The translations under genes were made by a program, and so were the position numbers. 64,000 nt of DNA from assembly GCA_021818955.1 (NCBI GenBank), contig JAKASR010000003.1, positions 62,001 to 126,000 of the forward strand, written 5' to 3'. The notes under the pieces are model-generated. The model searched no databases, had not been told where the DNA came from, and saw only the letters and a program-made list of their open reading frames with translations. Shown piece after piece: positions 9,601 to 16,362 of the stretch (the stretch's first letter is position 1; each line of letters begins with the position of its first letter). This DNA comes from Acidobacteriota bacterium (lineage in GTDB: Bacteria > Acidobacteriota > Terriglobia > Terriglobales > SCQP01).

Positions 9601-10032
9601 GACCTGCTTGCCGGTAATGACGTTGGAAACGGTGGCGCTCTCCAGTTGCACATGCCCGAGGCTGGAACCGGAGACGGTGATTTTTTGCGTGACCTCGCCA
9701 ACCGTCATCGAGACATTGACGCGCGCCTTGCGGCCGGCGCGCAGAATGATGCCCGGCGCGCTATAGGCCTTGAAGCCTTTGGCAGTGACCGAGAGATTGT
9801 AGCTATCGGCCGGCAAACCCGCCACCAGATAGTTGCCCGAAGCGTTGGTGGTGGTGGTACGGACAAAGCCACCCTGGGTAGTCGAGCTGACGGTTACCTG
9901 CGCACCGGGAATGACGGCGCCGCTGGTATCGGTGACGGTACCGGAGATTTGTCCAATGACTTGACCGAAAAGAGAGGTTGCCAGGAATATAGCAGCGAAC
10001 ACCGCCGCCACGCGAGCGATCCACACACGCAT
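6637..10032 (-). CDS. TonB-dependent receptor with carboxypeptidase-regulatory-like domain
   Basis: This 1131-residue outer-membrane protein has a signal peptide (cleavage near SLFGQ), then an Ig-like carboxypeptidase-regulatory domain at about 24-110 (GTVTDTSGAVIPGAQVTV). A plug domain follows (about 125-235, with QLMLNGRDFAQLI and NYGAQYSRNASG), then a long beta-barrel ending in a C-terminal Phe (GLKFLF). This is the family that dominates acidobacterial genomes, with likely roles in uptake of plant-polymer oligosaccharides or siderophores. The Shine-Dalgarno GGGAGGA precedes the ATG at good distance. It stands alone, with its own terminator and an AT-rich promoter region. No substrate-binding or degradative partner is adjacent. 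Confidence 0.95.
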   Translation of the reverse strand: MRVWIARVAAVFAAIFLATSLFGQVIGQISGTVTDTSGAVIPGAQVTVSSTTQGGFVRTTTTNASGNYLVAGLPADSYNLSVTAKGFKAYSAPGIILRAGRKARVNVSMTVGEVTQKITVSGSSLGHVQLESATVSNVITGKQVTQLMLNGRDFAQLITLTPGVVNSGPSEGVVGVYGGIGYNVNGGRGTENNWEIDGSNAEDNGSNGTLNVYPSVDAISQVRVLTSNYGAQYSRNASGTVMTSIKSGTNSWHGDAYEFLRNQALNSNYYFNNASGTPRPSYKKNDFGFTLGGPIIKNKTFIFWSSEWRKQKEPSQFNVQVPSNAERAGNFSDVCPGSNCPVDPATGAAYPNNTVPIDPNAAALLALIPQSNTGSGANSFYVSSPSYATNWYETLFRVDQNFGQNWHLYYTFIHDSWSTTAVPTLWAWASFPTVQTNFVGPGVDMVAHLTTTITPSLTNDFVAGYTADHIGLTNSGPIMAPSTFTMKGLFPNPKGYLPGIALCCNPQDNFGEDTGDEPWFNSNPTYTYRDQMNWIVGAQNLTFGAELDAAQKNEMQGGDTQGFMFFCGGCQSNSTGNGLADMFIGDMNYFNQVNDQPKYYDRYKTGNLFLQDDWHVSPRLTVNLGMQLNLMGGFYDAKNLLYNFEPSAYVRGATQVNLNNDVVTGNLYNGLVNCGVKGQPPSCNSNHLLNWAPRVGFAWDPTGTGKTSLRAGYGIFYDHTNSNDIVDNMRNPPLQLSPTVTNIAGYNAVASSSSANFPLGIGAIPAVGLWPMVQQWNLSLQHQFLHNLVGQIAYVGSKGTHLAQQGNLNQLHPVSLAGTPYAANSTLDGGALAGKPIDCSDPANPYLNGGPNPPTSIIGTANQWQLNEWIGCGGNTGAYVPYLGYGGISLLPMGANSNYNSLQVSVHGSIGTLFLTTAYTWSHALDDGSSRYDGSFVNVYNMHAMYSNSGFDQRQNLSLSWVYPLPFLSHNGILGGWEWTGIMSAFTGTPFTVTNGSNHGDSAGVGGSGGTGSFVDLVGNPFSAPANNGPTASASKLYFNPSAFALPVGLTFGNIGRNTLYGPGDLNFNMGLYKNFRITEKVNMQLRGETFNSFNSAQFAGIDGSLGSTNFMRSSSTYDPRIIELGLKFLF

Positions 10033-10079
10033 GAGAGTCCTCCCAATCTTCTCCGCAGAGTAAATCCACAGATTGGATT

Positions 10080-10110
10080 ATTAATTGTTCATGAAAACAA
10101 ACTATGTCAA
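10080..10110 (-). promoter_or_regulatory. Candidate sigma70-type promoter of the TonB receptor gene
   Basis: On the minus strand a perfect TTGACA (10105-10110) is followed, after about 15-17 nt, by an AT-rich CAATTAATAAT stretch that can supply a -10 box. The rest of the gap to the next gene (10111-10468) holds a dispersed repeat copy and no gene. Confidence 0.5.
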
Positions 10111-10328
10111 GACTTTTTTTATATTGAAAATAGAATTCTCACGTATTAAAAAAAATAAACCATTAGAAATCAGCCACTTACATCAGAAAAAGGACTAGGT
10201 GTCCATCACCAATTGGGCTAAAAGAATTTATTTAACTGGCGTGTGGCACAGAGAGGGGAGTTTGAAAAGCGGTTCGGCCGGGACTGCGGGATTGGGAGTT
10301 GACCGGCCATCCGACGCGGTATTGTTTG

Positions 10329-10390
10329 AAGCAATTTCTATGAAATTGTCCATGACAAAAACTGCTGCCCGACGCGGCCGTTAACGCTTC
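10329..10390 (+). repeat. Dispersed intergenic repeat, downstream-half copy
   Basis: It closely parallels the 4813-4884 copy: CAATTTC-TAT-GAAATTG hairpin, AAACTGCTGCCCGACG, then CGGCCGTTAACGCTTC. It lies upstream of the calpain-like gene. Confidence 0.7.
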
Positions 10391-10454
10391 CGGCGGACCT
10401 TTCCGGCTGGAGCGAGGCGAGTAACTTAGTGAAGTGTAAACAGCCATGCTCCTG

Positions 10455-10460
10455 TATAAT
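10455..10460 (+). promoter_or_regulatory. Consensus -10 box immediately upstream of the calpain-like gene
   Basis: A perfect TATAAT ends only 8 nt before the ATG at 10469. Initiation 7 nt downstream would make the transcript nearly leaderless. No good -35 is visible. Confidence 0.5.
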
Positions 10461-10468
10461 GACGCCGG

Positions 10469-11557
10469 ATGCGAGCCGGGTTGCGCCATGCAGGCTTGTA
10501 TATCGCCGCGTTGGCGGTGTGTCTGACGACGACCCTGCCCGCCTGCGCGAAGCCTTCCCGCGTCTCCGCGAAAGTAAGCCCGGCCGAGCCTTTAGCCGAG
10601 CCTTTATATGCCGCCGCCGGCATCCGCCCGCAGGATGTGCTACAGGGCGAGTTGGGCAGTTGCTCGATAGACGCGGTGCTGGCGGCGATGGCGGCGGAGC
10701 AACCGGGCATGATACGCCGCGCGATTCAACTCAATGCCGATGGCACCTACACCGTCCATTTCTTGAACGGCGATTCCCAGGTCATCTTTCCCCAAGATAT
10801 CCGCTACGCGCTGCGCCATGGTTACGACCGCTCGCACGTACTCTGGGTGGGGGTCCTGTTGCGCGCCTATGCGCAACAGGTGGAAGCGCAGGCATTGATT
10901 GCCGCTTTAAGGCGCGCCGATCTGCCCTGGTTTGCGCGGAGCCAGATGGAGAGCCTGGTGCGATCGAGCCCGCTGCTGCTGGAAGCCTACGATCGCGCCA
11001 TCCGCGCCGCCGTCAATCAATCGGGCAGCGTGAATGCGGCGCGGCTGAAGTGGCATTGGGCCGCCGAAGCCAAAGCCGACGCCATACCCAGCCTGGTGGC
11101 CGACGCGGTGACGCGCTTATTGAACACGGCCGGTTTCTGGCAAGTGCTGAGCCGATCGGTGCGGCGCCATCCGGAAGCTTATGGCGCCTATCGCGCGGTG
11201 GACGATGGCAGCGAATTGACTTCGGCGATGGCCATTTTCGTGGGCAACACCACCTACATTCCGCTGTCGCAGACGGGGGATCTGCAAGGGCTGCTGGCGC
11301 AGGCGCAGGCGCACCACTGGGTCGTGGCCGCCGGCACCACGCGGCAGCTTCCGCCGACAGAAAGCTTTCGTTTCGGCAGTTGGTGGGTGGGCGGGCACGC
11401 CTATTCGGTGCTGCATTACGATGCGGCCGGCCAACTGATTTCGGTGCGCAATCCCTGGGGGCAGCATCCCGAGCCGGATGGAGTTCAGGTTTTGCCACTG
11501 AGCGATTTTCAAACCGCCTTTCTCCAGGTTGTAATCGGCAAACCGCACGCCAGGTGA
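10469..11557 (+). CDS. Secreted calpain-like (C2 family) cysteine protease homologue
   Basis: This 362-residue protein has a signal peptide that may be a lipoprotein type (LPAC at 23-26). The core aligns with the calpain catalytic domain by motif order: QGELGSC with Cys65 matching the QGxLGDC active-site loop, GGHAYSV with His310, and RNPWG with Asn328. The Cys/His/Asn triad is complete. The usual D before the Cys and W after it are both Ser, which could alter activity. Calcium-binding and C2 domains of animal calpains are absent. It overlaps nothing and is followed after 5 bp by an FHA-domain gene, so the two form an operon. A phosphorylation-linked proteolytic role is inference. Confidence 0.75.
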   Translation: MRAGLRHAGLYIAALAVCLTTTLPACAKPSRVSAKVSPAEPLAEPLYAAAGIRPQDVLQGELGSCSIDAVLAAMAAEQPGMIRRAIQLNADGTYTVHFLNGDSQVIFPQDIRYALRHGYDRSHVLWVGVLLRAYAQQVEAQALIAALRRADLPWFARSQMESLVRSSPLLLEAYDRAIRAAVNQSGSVNAARLKWHWAAEAKADAIPSLVADAVTRLLNTAGFWQVLSRSVRRHPEAYGAYRAVDDGSELTSAMAIFVGNTTYIPLSQTGDLQGLLAQAQAHHWVVAAGTTRQLPPTESFRFGSWWVGGHAYSVLHYDAAGQLISVRNPWGQHPEPDGVQVLPLSDFQTAFLQVVIGKPHAR

Positions 11558-11562
11558 TCACC

Positions 11563-12594
11563 ATGCCGCCCTACGTTCCCTCTCCCGATCCCACCTACCC
11601 GACGCCCCTGCGATTGCAACTCGAGGGCAGCTCGAATATCTGGGAATTCACCCAACCCGCCTTCGCCGCCGGCCGGGCGCCGGACTGCGATCTGGTGCTC
11701 GACGGCAACGCATACCCGATGGTTTCGCGCCGTCATTTACTGTTCGAGTGGAGCGGAGGGGCGTGGCACTGGCGCGATGCCGGCACGCAAAACGGGGTCT
11801 GGCGCAACGGCAGCCGCACCGCCAGCGATCAGGTCCGGCCCGGAGACCGGCTGCAACTCGGCGCCGAAGGGCCGGTGCTGCGCGTGCTGGCGCATCAAGC
11901 CGCGCCGACCTATGTAGCGGCCAGCGCGACGCCGACGCAGGCCTTTGCCGGGGCGGAACGCACCGTCATCGCCCAGCCCGCGGCGATGGACGACATGCCG
12001 GCCTGGCCGCCTCACGGCGGCACTCCGGCCATGGCCACGGAAGCGGCCGCGCCCGTCTGGCATGCCGCCCAGCCCTCGCCGCCGGGGGTCACGAGCAGCC
12101 GCCCGCCCATGCCGACCCCGGCCTGGAACCCCGCGCATGCCGCTCCGCAAGCGGAGATGGGCGCGCGGTCCTATTCCCCGCCGGCACCGACGCCTCCGCC
12201 GACGGCCTCGCGGCTCGCCACGTCGGCCTCACCCGCCGCGCCCGAGTTGCCCGAAATCCGGCGCCAGGTGCGCTCGATTCGCCAACTGGCGCTGAGCACC
12301 CTGTTTTTGAACGTGCTGCTGTTCGCCATCCTGCTTTATCAGATTCAGCAAACCCAATATCGCGTGCAGCAACTGCGCTCCCAGGCGAAAAACGCGGTGC
12401 AAATGCTCCAGCCGCAACTGGATCAGCGGCTGAATGGCTTTTCCACCCAGATCGCCCAGGCCGATGTCAAAATTAAGCGCGACATGCAAGTCTCCGAGCA
12501 ACAGTTTATGCAGCGCCTCAACCGCCAACTGCCGATCATGCTCGACCGCTACATTCAAAACAAGATGAGCCAATTCCATGCGGTCAAGCCATAA
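11563..12594 (+). CDS. FHA-domain membrane protein with C-terminal coiled coil
   Basis: The start is ATG 11563, 5 bp after the protease stop; the longer open frame upstream is a shadow. The 343 residues contain an N-terminal FHA domain (about 15-100) with the phosphothreonine-binding landmarks GR, SRRH and NGVWRNG. A Pro/Ala-rich linker follows, then one transmembrane helix (LFLNVLLFAILLY, near 250) and a Gln-rich amphipathic tail. The FHA domain would face the cytoplasm and recognise phosphothreonine peptides, probably made by the Ser/Thr kinase encoded 5 kb downstream on the other strand. The heptamer array begins 12 bp after its stop. Confidence 0.85.
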   Translation: MPPYVPSPDPTYPTPLRLQLEGSSNIWEFTQPAFAAGRAPDCDLVLDGNAYPMVSRRHLLFEWSGGAWHWRDAGTQNGVWRNGSRTASDQVRPGDRLQLGAEGPVLRVLAHQAAPTYVAASATPTQAFAGAERTVIAQPAAMDDMPAWPPHGGTPAMATEAAAPVWHAAQPSPPGVTSSRPPMPTPAWNPAHAAPQAEMGARSYSPPAPTPPPTASRLATSASPAAPELPEIRRQVRSIRQLALSTLFLNVLLFAILLYQIQQTQYRVQQLRSQAKNAVQMLQPQLDQRLNGFSTQIAQADVKIKRDMQVSEQQFMQRLNRQLPIMLDRYIQNKMSQFHAVKP

Positions 12595-12606
12595 AGACAG
12601 CTTTGA

Positions 12607-12907
12607 AGCGCAGAGCGCAAAGCACAAAGCGCAAAGCGCAAAGCGCAGAGCACGGAGCGCAGAGCGCAAAGCGCAGAGCACAGAGCACAAAGCGCAGAGC
12701 GCAGAGCACAGAGCGCAGAGCACAGAGCACAGAGCGCAGAGCACAGAGCGCAGAGCGCAGAGCGCAAAGCACAGAGCGCAGAGCACAGAGCGCAGAGCAC
12801 AGAGCACAAAGCGCAGAGCGCAGAGCACAGAGCGCAGAGCGCAGAGCACAGAGCACAAAGCGCAGAGCGCAGAGCGCAAAGCGCAGAGCGCAAAGCGCAG
12901 AGCGCAG
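12607..12907 (+). repeat. Heptamer minisatellite, 43 units of AGCRCAR in register
   Basis: The unit is AGCGCAG with variants AGCACAG, AGCGCAA and AGCACAA. The unit boundaries stay in phase across the array wherever I checked, giving 43 copies (301 bp). The plus strand is almost free of T, so every plus-strand frame is open here and the open frames running through it are artefacts. Three units make 21 bp, two helical turns. Confidence 0.95.
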
Positions 12908-12908
12908 A

Positions 12909-12967
12909 GCCAGAATTTGTCTGGGCGCAGCCCGCAAGCGGGCTGCTTTCCACGGAAGGAAAAAAGC
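12909..12967 (+). repeat. 59-bp palindromic module, copy 1
   Basis: The module follows the heptamer array directly. Its core is a perfect 9-bp stem GCAGCCCGC / GCGGGCTGC with a 2-nt AA centre, followed by TTTCCACGG and an A-rich tail. Near-identical copies lie at 14528-14586 and 14620-14678. The hairpin could also end transcription of the FHA operon. Confidence 0.9.
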
Positions 12968-13027
12968 GAAAAGCTAAGGGCGCAAGGCGAAAAGCGCAAG
13001 GCAGGAGATGCCAGGCAATTTTCAGCT

Positions 13028-14458
13028 TTGACTTACGAAGGGCACACAGCACCAGAAGGCAGGCGGAAAGCGATCGCTGTTCGCGGTCTGTTCATCATCC
13101 TGCTGGCGGCATGGGCGGGAGCGCCGAAGGCGCGGGGGCAATGCGCGCCGCTGGGCACCAGGGCCGGGCTGGGCGAGACGCCGAAGGTGCAGTTGTTGAG
13201 CATCTCGCTCGCCAATTTATCCTCCAGCCACGCCAGCTTCGATTTGCGGCTGGGGATGCGCATGCCCCGGGCGCTGCATTTGCGGGGACTGCAATTCAGC
13301 GGCTTGCGGATTAACGGCCTGCCGGTCTTCGCCCGAGCGCTGCCGGGCGATTGGCAGGTGCCCGCCGGACAACTTTGGTCTCCGGCGCAGCCGCTGCGCC
13401 TGCGCCTTTACTTTCGCGATTGGATGGCGGCGCGCTCGGTGCAAAGCCTGCTGGCGCAGCAGGCGGCCCAGGTCAGCGGGCGCGTGACTTTCGCCGTCAT
13501 CCCCAATTTTCTGTTGCAGGTCTTTGTGCACCAGGTTCCGGTGGCGGTGGATTTTTCCCAAACCGTCCCGGTCAGCCTGCCCGGCCCCGGCAATTGGTGG
13601 CAGGCGGGCGCCAGCCTGCTGGGCAGCGCCGCCTCGCTGCTCAGCGAAAATCTGCCCGCGCTGGAAAAGCAGTGGGACGAACTGTCGCAATGGGGGGCGC
13701 AGTTGCAACGCCAGGCCGCCCCGCGGCTGGTTTTCGCCTACGCACGCTTCACGCTGGTACACGACGGCGAAAGCGATCGCTTCGCCTGCCACGGACTGGG
13801 CTGGCGGATTGACGCCGGGCGCATGCTGCTGCCGGCCGAACTGCTGCAGCCCTGGCGCTATCAACCCGATCTGGCCGCCGCCCTCAAGACCCATTGGGCG
13901 AAGCTGGCCGCCGGAAGTTATCATCTTTGGGTGTGGCCCGAGGGCGCGCGCTGGAGGAAGCCGGACGGCACGCTCGACCGGGAAACCGCGGTGGCATTGG
14001 CCGACACGGGGATGCGGCTGCTCGCCGCTCCCAAGCCGCGGCAGAAGGTGGTGTATGCGCCCGATCCGCGCGGCGGCAACGGCGCGGTGCGCCTGCATGT
14101 GCTCGAAAGCCGCGGGCCACGCGGGCTGGCGTTGTTCCGCCTGCCGCCCAACTGGGCCGGCGCCGCCACGTTACCGCCAAGCCTGCCGGCGAGCGCCCGC
14201 CTGCCGGCCGATTCCAGCCGGATCGCGGTTTTTCGCATGCCGCTGGACGAGGGATTGGACCGCTTTACCCCCGAATTGCTTTACCTGACGGCGCACGCCA
14301 ACGCGCAAACAATCGAGCTGACCGATCCGATGGACGATTCCGCCTGGGGCTCGCCGTTGTTTTCAACCGCCGGGCTGAGCGGATTTTTACAAGGCCCGAA
14401 CGAAGGCGTGCCCTGGGCCCGGCTGGGGAAATTCTTTACTCAAGCAAAGCAGCGATAA
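13028..14458 (+). CDS. Secreted protein of unknown function
   Basis: I do not recognise a family. The frame is well formed from about 13028. The TTG there gives a basic N-terminus (GRRK), a hydrophobic segment (GLFIILLAAWAGA) and a likely signal-peptidase site near ARGQ, so the protein is probably exported. A confident start cannot be fixed, because an AGGAG lies 20 nt upstream and no ATG is in frame nearby. The mature part (about 440 residues) has repeated Trp- and Pro-rich segments and no visible catalytic motif. The gene is flanked on both sides by the same heptamer array and 59-bp module, as if it were a cassette. The left array does not belong to it. Confidence 0.6.
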   Translation: MTYEGHTAPEGRRKAIAVRGLFIILLAAWAGAPKARGQCAPLGTRAGLGETPKVQLLSISLANLSSSHASFDLRLGMRMPRALHLRGLQFSGLRINGLPVFARALPGDWQVPAGQLWSPAQPLRLRLYFRDWMAARSVQSLLAQQAAQVSGRVTFAVIPNFLLQVFVHQVPVAVDFSQTVPVSLPGPGNWWQAGASLLGSAASLLSENLPALEKQWDELSQWGAQLQRQAAPRLVFAYARFTLVHDGESDRFACHGLGWRIDAGRMLLPAELLQPWRYQPDLAAALKTHWAKLAAGSYHLWVWPEGARWRKPDGTLDRETAVALADTGMRLLAAPKPRQKVVYAPDPRGGNGAVRLHVLESRGPRGLALFRLPPNWAGAATLPPSLPASARLPADSSRIAVFRMPLDEGLDRFTPELLYLTAHANAQTIELTDPMDDSAWGSPLFSTAGLSGFLQGPNEGVPWARLGKFFTQAKQR

Positions 14459-14527
14459 GCGCAGAGCGCAGAGCGCAAAGCACAGAGCCAGAGCACAGAG
14501 CACAAAGCGCAAAGCGCAAAGCGCAGG

Positions 14528-14586
14528 GCCGGAATTTGTCTGGGCGCAGCCCGCAAGCGGGCTGCTTTGCACGGAAGGAAAAAAGC
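14528..14586 (+). repeat. 59-bp palindromic module, copy 2
   Basis: It has the same sequence as copy 1 except for scattered changes, for example GCCGG for GCCAG at the left end and TTTGCACGG for TTTCCACGG. It is embedded between heptamer runs. Confidence 0.9.
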
Positions 14587-14619
14587 ACAGAGCACAGAGC
14601 ACAAAGCGCAAAGCGCAGG

Positions 14620-14678
14620 GCCGGAATTTGTCTGGGCGCAGCCCGCAAGCGGGCTGCTTTCCACGGAAGGAAAAAAGC
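14620..14678 (+). repeat. 59-bp palindromic module, copy 3
   Basis: It starts exactly 92 bp after copy 2 and retains the perfect GCAGCCCGC / GCGGGCTGC stem. It shares the GCCGG left end with copy 2 and the TTTCCACGG with copy 1. Confidence 0.9.
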
Positions 14679-14786
14679 AAAGAGCACAAAGCACAGAGCG
14701 CAAGGCACAAGGCGCAGAGCGCAAGGCTCAAGGCGCAGAGCGCAAGACGCAAGGCTCAAGGCGCGAAGTACAAAGCCCGCCGCAGA

Positions 14787-16346
14787 TTAATTCTGGCCGG
14801 GCAGCCAATCGAGGGCGCAGCGGAAGCCGACATCGAAGAGCTGATCGGGCGAGACGTTGTCGTCAATCCCTTTGCGCCGCGATAAGCGCAGGTCGCGTTT
14901 GCGGCTGTCCCAGGCGCCGCCGCGCACCACATGCACGGCGCCAGCGGCGGCCCCGGCGGGATCATTCGCGGGCGAAGTGTTGTAATAATTCGGGTCATAC
15001 ACGTCGGAAGTCCACTGCCAAACATCGCCCGCCATATCGTAAAAGCCAAAGGGATTGGGGTTGAAGCTCGACACCGGCGAAGTGTGCAGCCAGATATCCT
15101 GCCCGCTTTTTTTGCCCTTGTGATGGTTCTGGCCGTAGTTGGCGTGATCGTGCGAAATATCGGCGCCGGTGAAGTAGAGGGCTTTATTCTGGCCGGCGCG
15201 GGCGGCATCTTCCCACTCCGCTTCCGTAGGCAGGCGGCCGCCGGCCCAGCGGCAATAGTTTTCCGCCTGGCGCCAGGTCACATCCACGATGGGATCATTG
15301 CTACGCGACCAGCCCGCATTGAAGCTATCGCCTTTTTTAGAATGGGGATCCACCGGTTCCGGCGGCATGGGCCGGCGAGTCAAGCGGGCATAACGGGCGT
15401 ACTCGGCCACGGTCACATCGGTGCTGGCCAGCCAGAAGCCGTGCGTGAGGGTGACTTCATGCCGCGGCGACTCATCCGGATGGCAATGATCATCGTTTTT
15501 CTCGCAGCCCATCTGGAAGGAATTGGCCGCGATCCAGATGTAATTCTGGCCATCTTTCAGGTTGGCGCCGGTCAGGCCATTGGGCCGGCGGGCATTGGCG
15601 GCGGCGCGGCGGGCCCGGCGTTCTTTACGCAGCTCCGCCTGCATCCGCGCTTGCATTTTCGCCTGCAGCGCAAGGTAGGCCGCCTGCGCCGACTGAACCA
15701 CCTGCCGATGTTTTTGCGTTTGCACGTGCTGCCGCCGCTGCTCAAGCTCGACCTGTTGCTCTCCGTTGTTTTCCATATTCCGCGCCAGCCTGGCCGCCTG
15801 TTCCTGAATGGAGGCCTCCGGCTTGGGGACTTCCACCGGCGGGCTATACAGTTGGGGGTTATCAGGCGGCGGATTCCCGGGCTGGGGAGCGATAGTCTGG
15901 GCGTTGATCGTTTGCCGAGCCACGAGAGACGGGGTGCGCCCGGGGGCGAGCGAGGAGTCCAGGAGGTCGGCGTGCAGCTCCACTTCCGGCGAGTCCGGGC
16001 TTAAGCTGACTTTTTGCGACCACTGCTCGCCAGCGGCGGTGCGGGCGGTGACTTCATGGACGCCCCAAGCCGCGGGCAGGTTGATGACGCCGCCTTGCAG
16101 GATGCGGCTGAAATAGACATGGTCCAGGTACACGCGGCAATTCGCATTGGCGGTAAGCCGGATGGCGCCGCGCGTTTTACGGCGCGAGCGACGCTTTGCA
16201 TGCTTCTTTTCGATCTTGGGCCTGGGCTTGGGCGGGGCGGGGTTGGCATGATGCATAACCTGCGCCAGCGCCATGCCGCTCAGACACAACCCGGCCAGCA
16301 AAATCCGCGCGCCCGGACCGATGCCATGCTTGTTTTGCATTCTCAT
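14787..16346 (-). CDS. SUMF1/formylglycine-generating-enzyme-like protein with PEGA-like N-terminus
   Basis: The C-terminal half carries the FGE-sulfatase (SUMF1) fold: NSFQMGC, PRHEVTLTHGFWLASTDVTVAEYARY, GGRLPTEAEWEDAARAG, NPFGFYDMAGDVWQWTSD, VVRGGAWDSRKRDLRLSRR and DVGFRCAL. A PEGA-like segment (RVYLDHVYFSRILQGGVINLPAA) follows the signal peptide, and a Gln-rich coiled coil links the halves. The start is placed at ATG 16344-16346, with GGGAG 7 nt upstream. The frame opens at 16373, overlapping the previous gene. Many bacterial SUMF1 proteins near kinases are not sulfatase activators. Last gene of a four-gene operon behind the kinase, 16 bp from its upstream neighbour. Confidence 0.88.
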   Translation of the reverse strand: MRMQNKHGIGPGARILLAGLCLSGMALAQVMHHANPAPPKPRPKIEKKHAKRRSRRKTRGAIRLTANANCRVYLDHVYFSRILQGGVINLPAAWGVHEVTARTAAGEQWSQKVSLSPDSPEVELHADLLDSSLAPGRTPSLVARQTINAQTIAPQPGNPPPDNPQLYSPPVEVPKPEASIQEQAARLARNMENNGEQQVELEQRRQHVQTQKHRQVVQSAQAAYLALQAKMQARMQAELRKERRARRAAANARRPNGLTGANLKDGQNYIWIAANSFQMGCEKNDDHCHPDESPRHEVTLTHGFWLASTDVTVAEYARYARLTRRPMPPEPVDPHSKKGDSFNAGWSRSNDPIVDVTWRQAENYCRWAGGRLPTEAEWEDAARAGQNKALYFTGADISHDHANYGQNHHKGKKSGQDIWLHTSPVSSFNPNPFGFYDMAGDVWQWTSDVYDPNYYNTSPANDPAGAAAGAVHVVRGGAWDSRKRDLRLSRRKGIDDNVSPDQLFDVGFRCALDWLPGQN

Positions 16347-16362
16347 ACGCATACTCCCGGAC

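Larger units (their letters stand above)
14458..14770 (+). repeat. Second heptamer minisatellite, interrupted by two modules and degenerating rightwards
   Basis: AGCRCAR units run from the last base of the preceding stop codon to 14527 and again between the two modules (14587-14619). They then decay into AAGGCRC-type variants up to about 14770, close to the stop of the SUMF1-like gene. The stretch 14459-14786 holds nothing else. Confidence 0.9.

Noticed and set aside
6739-10149. A 1136-residue open frame on the plus strand opposite the TonB receptor, and similar long frames opposite the BNR protein (41768-43867), MutS-like gene and others
   Set aside because: They mirror well-supported genes on the other strand, have low-complexity composition, and have no ribosome sites or family motifs; high GC third positions leave the antisense frame open.
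10429-11562. Upstream extension of the FHA gene to 10429 (a 721-residue frame)
   Set aside because: It overlaps the calpain-like gene out of frame and begins upstream of that gene's promoter. The FHA protein starts cleanly at 11563.
12578-14458. A 626-residue open frame starting before the heptamer array, and several others in all frames across 12578-13050 and 14387-14790
   Set aside because: The plus strand is T-free there, so stops cannot occur. The peptides are pure repeats of AQSTERR type. Only the part after about 13028 is a credible gene.
12607-14770. Possible CRISPR array
   Set aside because: Units are 7 bp without unique spacers, and the 59-bp modules are too few. No cas genes are present.
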